A stretch of DNA of 11,959 bases from Methylococcaceae bacterium (GTDB lineage Bacteria > Pseudomonadota > Gammaproteobacteria > Methylococcales > Methylomonadaceae): positions 1 to 11,959 of the forward strand of contig CANNLO010000125.1 of assembly GCA_947505055.1 (NCBI GenBank). Reading direction: 5' to 3'. Under the pieces are notes generated by a model. It did no database searches, was not told the origin of the DNA, and worked only from the letters and a program-made list of their open reading frames with translations. The translations under genes and the position numbers were made by a program. Of the stretch, positions 7,273 through 11,959 are shown in pieces (position 1 is the first letter of the stretch; every line of letters starts with the position of its first letter).

Positions 7273-7980
7273 TTAAGCTCTTGCGCAAACCCACACATCA
7301 ACCTGCGTGACGCCTGTTTTTTTTAGCAGGGCGGCCAGTTCATGAGCTGTTGAGCCTGTGGTCATTACGTCATCAAGTATCGCGACATGGTCTGCTTGGA
7401 TGGGTTTGATAAGCGAAAAAGCATTTTTGATATTCTTGCGCCGCTGTTTAGCCGATAACTGCGTTTGATGGGGCGTATCGATATGTCGTTTGCAACTGCT
7501 CAGATCGAGCGGGATTTTCAATTCTTTGCTTACTGTTCTTGCAATCTCTATGGCTTGGTTGAAACTGCGATCACGGTACCGGGCTTTATGCAGAGGGATG
7601 GGCAAAATTAAATCCGGACGCTGTGCATTTTGTTCGAGGTACTCTGCCAATAACAGACCCAGCAAGCGGGCATTCTTGTAATTGGCGCTAAATTTCAAGT
7701 TGCTGATTAAATGTCGAATGGCGCCCTGATGGATAAACGGTGCGAAAGTTTGGTCAAACGCAGGTGGTCGGCTCAGGCAGCGGCCGCATAGTCTTGGGGT
7801 GATTGCTCCTGTTTCCAATATTTCTGCGCACTGATAACAGCACAAATTGTTTCTGGGCAGGTGGGTATAACACGAATAACATAGGTCGCGGGAGTTGAAT
7901 CCGGGGTTTCCGCACAAGATGCAGGTAGGCGGTAACAGGTAATTCTGTAGAACTTTTACACACACTTTAAACCCGCACAT
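7273..7980 (-). CDS. comF: ComF family phosphoribosyltransferase-like protein
   Basis: ComF proteins have a zinc-binding N-terminus and a phosphoribosyltransferase fold. They are needed for DNA uptake in competent bacteria, probably helping handle incoming single strands in the cytoplasm. The 235-residue product is of normal length. Cysteine pairs at C20/C23, C34/C37, C48/C51 and C65/C68 make the zinc module. The PRT part has LPIPLHKARYRDRSFNQA at about 126-143 and the PRPP-binding loop VAILDDVMTTGSTA at 199-212. The start codon is the ATG at 7980, with GTGAG on the minus strand about 9 bases ahead. It has no same-strand neighbour in the window and faces the decayed region to its right. Confidence in the family is high. 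Whether this organism is competent cannot be judged here. Confidence 0.93.
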   Translation of the reverse strand: MCGFKVCVKVLQNYLLPPTCILCGNPGFNSRDLCYSCYTHLPRNNLCCYQCAEILETGAITPRLCGRCLSRPPAFDQTFAPFIHQGAIRHLISNLKFSANYKNARLLGLLLAEYLEQNAQRPDLILPIPLHKARYRDRSFNQAIEIARTVSKELKIPLDLSSCKRHIDTPHQTQLSAKQRRKNIKNAFSLIKPIQADHVAILDDVMTTGSTAHELAALLKKTGVTQVDVWVCARA

Positions 7981-8044
7981 ACAGGACGCTCACTTTAATT
8001 AAATCAATAAGTTAGGATGGTATTGCGCTCTGTCTGCACTATAA

Positions 8045-8209
8045 CCCACGCGTATCGCTGATAAATCATTGGTGGCTCATGGCATTATTTTGAGTGCCGA
8101 AGAAACCAATAATATTCTGCACTGGTTCGATACTTTACTGAATACTAATTTCAATCATTTGCGTAAAGATGATTACATTCTGGTTAAAAAACTTCCTGAT
8201 TACCCATAA
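8045..8209 (+). pseudogene. Start-less reading-frame remnant ending in the IS inverted repeat
   Basis: After a TAA at 8042-8044 the frame stays open for 54 codons with a protein-like mix, including SLVAHGIILSAEE and HWFDTLLNTNFNHLRKDDY, and stops at 8207-8209. There is no ATG; a GTG at 8072 is the only common start and has no clear ribosome site. The last five codons and the stop lie inside the left inverted repeat of the IS1595-like element, so the natural 3' end is missing. I do not recognise the family. It is best read as a fragment of an older gene cut by the insertion. Confidence 0.4.
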
Positions 8210-8219
8210 ACCTCAGCCA
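8193..8219 (+). repeat. Left terminal inverted repeat of the IS1595-like element
   Basis: TTCCTGATTACCCATAAA followed by three bases and CAGCCA pairs with the reverse complement of 8577-8603 at 23 of 27 positions. The transposase stop codon (8200-8202, minus strand) lies within it. Confidence 0.75.
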
Positions 8220-8521
8220 ATTTCAGTAACCGCATAGGCATATAGGGGGTTCTAGCCGCAACGTAGCAAAGGCGTGGCAGCATATCCTCAAGAACAAATC
8301 GTCGATTGAAACGGTAACAAAACTCTGCCAAATAACGTGGAAGATGTTTGTCATTGATGGCGTGATACGCCCCATTCACTTTGCCCGCCACACTCCGGAC
8401 AAATATAGCCTTGAGGCCAACGGTACTGAAATAAGGCTTTTCGGCACTGCTCTTCAGTTCCATAATCTTTCATGAACTCAACCAGGCTATAGCCTTTTTG
8501 AAATTGTACTTTGTTTTTCAT
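8200..8521 (-). pseudogene. IS1595 family transposase, internal deletion and frameshift
   Basis: The minus-strand ATG at 8521 opens MKNKVQFQKGYSLVEF and continues to CPEC (about 8390-8401), the start of the zinc-ribbon found at the N-terminus of IS1595-type transposases. This frame stops at 8351-8353. A second frame takes over near 8370-8390 and carries the C-terminus, with NGAYHAINDKHLPRYLAEF, YRFNRRF and the end KLAEVYG at 8200. Family members are about 300 residues, so roughly 200 residues, including the catalytic DDE-type core, are missing. The junction falls around 8360-8390, where one stretch reads plausibly in both frames, suggesting a deletion between short similar sequences. The protein cannot be active. 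Confidence 0.85.
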
Positions 8522-8526
8522 GGTCT

Positions 8527-8548
8527 TACCCTCAAAGAGATGAGGGTA
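8527..8548 (-). promoter_or_regulatory. Hairpin covering the transposase ribosome binding site
   Basis: TACCCTCA (8527-8534) and TGAGGGTA (8541-8548) form a perfect 8-bp stem with a 6-base loop. On the minus strand the 3' arm holds GAGGG (8533-8529), 7 bases before the transposase ATG, so the hairpin would hide the ribosome site. Such structures are known in other IS elements, where they block translation from read-through transcripts. The role here is inferred. Confidence 0.5.
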
Positions 8549-8576
8549 TTATCAGTATAGTATTTTTTTGTGATTA

Positions 8577-8603
8577 TGGCTGTTCTTTATAGGTAATCAG
8601 GAA
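8577..8603 (-). repeat. Right terminal inverted repeat of the IS1595-like element
   Basis: On the minus strand it reads TTCCTGATTACCTATAAA, three bases, then CAGCCA. It differs from the left end by one base in the first 18 and by the three-base spacer. Confidence 0.75.
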
Positions 8604-8608
8604 AGTCT

Positions 8609-8719
8609 ATGACACCATCCTTGTGGAATACCGGTGATGCAGCGCAGAGTGAGGTCTTTGATGCTTTTGATGCCGGGCCGGACAGGGCTATAGAGCGGCA
8701 GATCAGCCCTGAGGTCTAG
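8609..8719 (+). other. Short reading frame right of the IS, possible gene remnant
   Basis: An ATG at 8609 opens 36 codons (MTPSLWNTGDAAQSEV... ending in ERQISPEV). The composition is protein-like, and AGGAAAG (8599-8605) sits only 3 bases ahead. It begins just outside the right inverted repeat, so it may be the far side of the gene interrupted by the element. I recognise no family, and I cannot join it to 8045-8192 with confidence. Confidence 0.25.
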
Positions 8720-8956
8720 TTTGATCAAAGCGTGAATGGGTAAAGTTGGGCGAGGGTTTTTGACTCGCCCTGGGCAGGTTTGTGCCGATGGATTTTTAGG
8801 TTATGAATCGAGCCACAAAGGGCTGATTTTTGGTTCACAATTAGATCGGATGAGCGTGGCAAACGTTCGGTGAGTGCCGAAAGAGTGTAAAATGGCGCTG
8901 GTGATAATGGATTTAAGGTGGGATACTTCGGTTGAGGCGGTTGAATTTCCTATCCG
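8720..8956. other. Non-coding or fully decayed stretch
   Basis: No frame here stays open long enough to support a gene. A 7-bp hairpin (GGGCGAG at 8748-8754 with CTCGCCC at 8764-8770) is the only clear structure; it has no T tract on either side. Confidence 0.4.
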
Positions 8957-9142
8957 TTAAAACTCAACCTGAGCCCGCATCTCAAATATTTCAGGCTGCT
9001 CACTTATGCCATTTCTTATTCCCAAGGCGTTATCGTTTGTTTGCACAAAAACATAATTGGCCATCAGTCTCATGTAGGGATTCATATTGGCGTTAAAGCT
9101 GGCTTCATTAGGGCATATCAGCCTGGACGGTTCCAAATTCAA
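8957..9142 (-). pseudogene. C-terminal remnant of a phosphate-selective porin (OprP/OprO type)
   Basis: The minus-strand frame ends with NPYMRLMANYVFVQTNDNA and, after a short variable piece, PEIFEMRAQVEF and a stop at 8957-8959. This is the last pair of beta strands and the terminal Phe of the porin O/P family. Only about 45-60 codons remain of a protein that is usually 400 residues or more. The similarity I can recognise starts near 9095. Further upstream the frame runs into the 3' end of the fic gene, so the rest of the porin gene has been replaced or lost. There is no signal peptide, so it cannot function. Confidence 0.75.
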
Positions 9143-10368
9143 GGCGAATTTTCTATCTGAGCTGGCTCAAGCAGAATGTCATCAAATAATTTTGGAAATA
9201 GTATTCTAGCCGATTCAACATTAAATCGAAGTGAAACTGGCCCCTTAGGCGAACTAGAACCCAGAATGCCATCTTCGGTCAATCTGGATAGCACGGTTCT
9301 AGCGCTTCGTTCCTTGAGTCCTGTGAGCCTTTCTGCGTCACCACGTTGAATTTCACCGTTGCTTAACGCGGCATTTAGAATATAAATGGCCTCAGACTTA
9401 AACTCTTTGATGGTGGCATAGGTTTCCAGGCGTTTTTTTAGATGCGCAAGATCAAACAAACTCGACATAAATGCAACCTGATCAATGCTGATTTTTAGAA
9501 ACCAATTAGTGAAGCTAATTAATGCCTTTTGCGATAAATTGCCTCTGCCATCAAGGTCCCCTTGTCTTGGCATGTCGGCCAAGTTCATCATGCTCTTGTA
9601 GTCTTTGGGACTGTCTAATCCGCGCGCAAGTCCCCTGGAAATAGACCATAACCCTGAAACACCTATCCCTGCTTGCAAGCTCATTGCGTGACTCATTAAT
9701 CGGCTAACTCGGCCATTACCGTCTAAAAATGGATGAATGTATGCAAGCCTATGGTGGGCGGCGGCAATTGCCATGATTTGATTGCTTTTACCCATTCGCT
9801 CAGCGCAATAGCGGCTTTCAAAATAACGCATAAAAGCCTCAACATACAATCCACTAGGTGGGACATGCCGACCAACACTGACATTATGCTCTGCGGTTGA
9901 TCTGAATTTTCCAGGCTCCATGATAAAACTGCAGTTGCCATTCTTGATCGTGAGCATGTCATCGCTAGCATCAGAATAAAATTCCTTGTGCAGCCATGAG
10001 ATAAATTCAACAGACGTCGGCTTAGGAAGTTTTCCGTCCGCATAAAGCTCATCTACCTTGCTTTGCACCGTAATATGGGCCAATGCCTCGATTTGTAAGT
10101 TGCGTCTTTCGTTGTCACTTTCAAAGTCATTATTTAGCGCTCGCTCTATATCTTGCAGCTTTGTGTTATGCCCTTCGATAAGATTGGAGTAATAGCAGTT
10201 CATTATTCTGACAATCGATGATAGGCTTTTGGCTGTACGCGGATGTAAACCTGCTTTTAAAGTAACTGCTTTTTCAACCAGTTCAGCAATCAGGTCTGAT
10301 GTTTCTGAGGGGATGTTTTCACCGATTAAGCAGGGCTCTATGCTGGAAGGTGATTCAATGTTTTCCAT
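9139..10368 (-). CDS. Fic family protein AMP-transferase with built-in inhibitory helix
   Basis: Fic proteins transfer AMP (or related groups) from nucleotides to hydroxyl side chains of target proteins. The 409-residue product has the inhibitory motif S/TxxxEG at 61-66 (SNLIEG) in an N-terminal helix, which places it in the class that blocks its own ATP site with a Glu (E65). The catalytic loop [12 protein letters not shown] lies at 212-223 and is complete, with H212, D216, N218 and R220. A flap-like segment is near 150-165. The C-terminal part (about 320-385, with [24 protein letters not shown] at its centre) looks like a winged helix-turn-helix, seen in many long Fic proteins. The ribosome site is weak (GATCGGC). 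No antitoxin gene is adjacent. It lies between decayed sequences, and its 3' end merges with the porin remnant, which suggests a transferred gene. Confidence 0.92.
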   Translation of the reverse strand: MENIESPSSIEPCLIGENIPSETSDLIAELVEKAVTLKAGLHPRTAKSLSSIVRIMNCYYSNLIEGHNTKLQDIERALNNDFESDNERRNLQIEALAHITVQSKVDELYADGKLPKPTSVEFISWLHKEFYSDASDDMLTIKNGNCSFIMEPGKFRSTAEHNVSVGRHVPPSGLYVEAFMRYFESRYCAERMGKSNQIMAIAAAHHRLAYIHPFLDGNGRVSRLMSHAMSLQAGIGVSGLWSISRGLARGLDSPKDYKSMMNLADMPRQGDLDGRGNLSQKALISFTNWFLKISIDQVAFMSSLFDLAHLKKRLETYATIKEFKSEAIYILNAALSNGEIQRGDAERLTGLKERSARTVLSRLTEDGILGSSSPKGPVSLRFNVESARILFPKLFDDILLEPAQIENSP

Positions 10369-10614
10369 GCCGATCTATTAGTTTTATAGGAGACTGAATT
10401 TTATTGGTTATTTTATACTAACTTCTGTTTTATTGCCGATTATCACGCCGACATTAACATAAGGCTCAAACAATTGATAAATAAATGTATATTGACACTT
10501 TTTATCCCTAATTTGCCGATGTTTTTTTTGAGTGCATAAAGAATTTGCTTCAGGAGCATCCTTGCTATACAAGAATAGGATAGTTGGAAAATAAGTAGCT
10601 ATCCAAAGCTATAA
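10369..10614. other. AT-rich stretch upstream of fic, no gene seen
   Basis: This stretch should contain the fic promoter on the minus strand; TATAAA-like boxes are present (for instance complementary to 10383-10390), but no convincing pair of boxes. A lone TTGACA on the plus strand (10492-10497) has no -10 at proper spacing. A small 6-bp hairpin (GGATAG / CTATCC) lies around 10577-10604. Confidence 0.35.
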
Positions 10615-10830
10615 CTAATCCGATACAGGTGGCAACCCAAAGACAAAGCTAATGATTTAGACATTATCGTTTCGGTTTGACTGAATCCCAGTGTTTCGAT
10701 CAATGATGCCTTGGACTATCAAACCCTGTTCGATATTCACCGCAAAGCGATGGCAACCGCTATCAAAAAAACCATGAATAACCAACCTGATATCGATTGG
10801 CTATTGGAAAACCAGGATAAGATTAGATAA
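10615..10830 (+). pseudogene. Interrupted reading frame, unidentified gene remnant
   Basis: One plus-strand frame runs from a stop at 10612 to TAA at 10828-10830 with a single in-frame TGA at 10678-10680. Before it reads QPKDKANDLDIIVSV; after it SINDALDYQTLFDIHRKAM and MNNQPDIDWLLENQDKIR. The amino-acid mix looks like a real soluble protein, and the C-terminus seems natural. There is no ribosome site and no start at the left edge. I recognise no family. It is probably the 3' end of a decayed gene; a sequencing error at the TGA is possible but would not supply the missing start. Confidence 0.35.
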
Positions 10831-11076
10831 CGGAGTCAAAAAGAAAAACCTTCCCAGCTCTTGAGTTGTTTTCCTTTGGCGAGCACTTAAAATAGTCATC
10901 AAGCTGGTTAGCAATAGAAATTGGAGATGTCGTTTCAGCTTGGAATACCTGAATACTATAAAAAATGGTCTAACCCAAAGGTGACAATGAGTACATAATT
11001 TGTCAGTCAAAGAGAGTAAATATAGGGTCGCTGCAACGTTACACAGTGTCAGGACAATTATCAATACTGTTCTCAC
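10801..11076 (-). CDS. Doubtful small membrane-protein ORF downstream of the YaiI gene
   Basis: A GTG at 11076, 9 bases after the YaiI-family stop, opens 91 codons. The first part is hydrophobic (RTVLIIVLTLCNVAATLYLL), followed by CTHC and a second hydrophobic patch near 51-62. The position would suit an operon gene, but the ribosome site is poor, no family is recognised, and the 3' end overlaps the plus-strand remnant at 10801-10830. I list it with low confidence; it may be chance or decayed sequence. Confidence 0.2.
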   Translation of the reverse strand: MRTVLIIVLTLCNVAATLYLLSLTDKLCTHCHLWVRPFFIVFRYSKLKRHLQFLLLTSLMTILSARQRKTTQELGRFFFLTPLSNLILVFQ

Positions 11077-11085
11077 TCATTTATC

Positions 11086-11544
11086 TCAGCTGTATTGCCG
11101 ACCCTGTTTTGCCAAGAATTTGTCCAGTTGATTGGCAAAGGCTTGTATGTCACGTGAACTTAATGCAGCAGGGCCTCCAGTATCTACTCCGCTAGAACGC
11201 AACGTATCCATAAAGTCGCGCATATTCAAACGCTCCTTAATAGTGTCTTGGGTGTAAAGTTCGCCACGTGGATTGATAGCATGACCGCCCTTGCAGAGCA
11301 CTTCATAGGCTAATGGAATATCGCCAGTAATCACCAAATCGCCACTGCTTAATCTGTTGACGATTTCGTTATCGGCCACATCAAACCCGGATTTTACCTG
11401 CATAAACTGGATGTAACGTGATGGTGGCGTTTGTAGGGTGTGATTGGCAACTAACGTCGTCGTTATTCCCAAACGCTCTGCCACCCGAAACAAAATATCT
11501 TTGATTGCTTTTGGACAGGCGTCGGCATCAACCCAAATCTGCAT
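11086..11544 (-). CDS. YaiI/YqxD family protein (UPF0178, DUF188)
   Basis: A 152-residue cytoplasmic protein of a widespread but poorly characterised family related to PIN/NYN-type nuclease folds. The hallmark start [13 protein letters not shown] (4-16) carries acidic residues D6 and D8 and Cys10. The central block [11 protein letters not shown] with [13 protein letters not shown], then NPRGELY and the C-terminal [19 protein letters not shown], complete the family pattern. The length is normal and the ATG at 11544 begins right at the conserved strand. It lies 62 bases downstream of the glutaredoxin-like gene on the same strand and could be co-transcribed with it. RNase activity has been suggested for the fold, but I would not assign a substrate. 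Confidence 0.93.
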   Translation of the reverse strand: MQIWVDADACPKAIKDILFRVAERLGITTTLVANHTLQTPPSRYIQFMQVKSGFDVADNEIVNRLSSGDLVITGDIPLAYEVLCKGGHAINPRGELYTQDTIKERLNMRDFMDTLRSSGVDTGGPAALSSRDIQAFANQLDKFLAKQGRQYS

Positions 11545-11606
11545 TATTTATTCCCGATTAGTAAAAAATTACATTACGCATGTGGAGTATAAGCTTTCCA
11601 TTGCCA

Positions 11607-11959
11607 CTAAGGACTTGCTGTATTACTCAACGCCTCGCTAATCATATTTGGATTATAGCCATGAATAGGCGCATCGTTATTGATTACGACAATAGGTATG
11701 CCATGGCCTCCCAAGCTTTGATAGTCGCTATGGCCTTTTTCCGAAAGTTCAACATCCCAATCAATGTACTGAATATGATTGTCGGCAAAATACTGTCGCG
11801 TCTTTGCGCAATAGCTGCACCAGGTTGTGGAGTACAAAATAACTTTATTATCCCCAGATACATTGATCAAAGGTGGCGGTGGATTAAACCAATGGATAAT
11901 CTTATCGCGATTTTGAAGCGTACCACCCGCTACTACGACTAACAATAAGAATGTAGATG
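11607..11959 (-). CDS. Glutaredoxin-like protein, probably membrane-anchored (5' end outside window)
   Basis: A glutaredoxin fold with the redox motif WCSYC, the cis-Pro element GIPIVV and GYNP near the end. Glutaredoxins reduce disulfides or glutathione mixed disulfides. The frame is open to the window edge: beyond the TTG at 11945 it still reads STFLLLVVVAGG, a hydrophobic segment that looks like a signal anchor, so the real start is probably outside. It is followed by a linker with NPPPP and then the redox domain. The likely location is the periplasmic face of the inner membrane. The stop is at 11607 and the YaiI-family gene follows after 62 bases. The fold is certain enough; the export inference depends on the missing N-terminus. 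Confidence 0.85.
   Translation of the reverse strand, partial: STFLLLVVVAGGTLQNRDKIIHWFNPPPPLINVSGDNKVILYSTTWCSYCAKTRQYFADNHIQYIDWDVELSEKGHSDYQSLGGHGIPIVVINNDAPIHGYNPNMISEALSNTASP

Larger units (their letters stand above)
8193..8603 (-). mobile_element. Internally deleted IS1595-type element (MITE-like, ~411 bp)
   Basis: Two facing ends match as inverted repeats and enclose both the first ~45 codons and the last ~60 codons of an IS1595-family transposase; the middle is gone. No 8-base target duplication is visible: the flanks 8185-8192 and 8604-8611 differ. Either the exact ends are a few bases off or the locus was rearranged after insertion. With both ends kept, it could in principle be moved by a full-length relative elsewhere in the genome. 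Confidence 0.75.

Noticed and set aside
8748..8770. Hairpin GGGCGAG/CTCGCCC as a terminator
   Set aside because: No T tract follows on either strand, and no gene ends nearby in the right orientation.
9139..10368. fic with a neighbour as a two-gene toxin-antitoxin system
   Set aside because: No antitoxin gene lies on either side, and the inhibitory motif is inside the Fic protein itself.
10678..10680. In-frame TGA as a selenocysteine codon
   Set aside because: No selenoprotein family is recognised, and the frame also lacks a start codon, so decay is simpler.

Overview
This window looks like chromosomal DNA of a Gram-negative gammaproteobacterium. Signs are a DsbD-type thiol-disulfide transporter, an outer-membrane DUF3570 barrel, a PgaB-type deacetylase, a lipoprotein with a lipobox, and a phosphate-selective-porin remnant. 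The gene set and wording of the proteins remind me of Methylococcales methanotrophs (Methylobacter/Methylomonas-like), but that is recollection and was not tested.

Left part (1-3341, plus strand): an apparent operon made of the 3' end of a DUF3570 outer-membrane protein gene, an ApbE-family FMN transferase gene, and dsbD, which overlaps apbE by 4 bases. A strong 14-bp-stem terminator closes it. The shared theme is extracytoplasmic redox chemistry: DsbD moves electrons across the inner membrane and ApbE attaches FMN to proteins. The ApbE is odd because it has no signal peptide and a substitution at the usual metal-binding Asp. Convergent to this operon is a lone minus-strand pgaB-like gene (3346-5262), followed by about 400 bases without a credible gene.

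Middle (5655-7980): a plus-strand pair encoding envelope proteins, a secreted Gly/Tyr-rich protein and a Gly-zipper lipoprotein with a Pro-rich tail. The pair has a good -10 box, close spacing and its own terminator. Next is a small two-helix membrane protein with its own extended -10 promoter, then a complete minus-strand comF.

Right-middle (7981-11085) is a decayed accessory patch. It holds a reading frame with no start codon that ends inside an IS inverted repeat, and a roughly 410-bp internally deleted IS1595-type element with both inverted repeats. It also holds the last ~45-60 codons of a porin gene abutting an intact Fic AMP-transferase gene, and another interrupted reading frame. The Fic protein carries its own N-terminal inhibitory motif, so it probably needs no separate antitoxin.

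Right end (11086-11959, minus strand): a complete YaiI/YqxD (UPF0178, DUF188) gene, and a glutaredoxin-like gene that runs off the window and seems to begin with a membrane segment. No tRNA, rRNA or CRISPR array was seen. I do not see a clearly new multi-gene system. The most interesting items are the atypical ApbE in the DUF3570-ApbE-DsbD operon and the MITE-like IS1595 derivative with a hairpin over its ribosome binding site.
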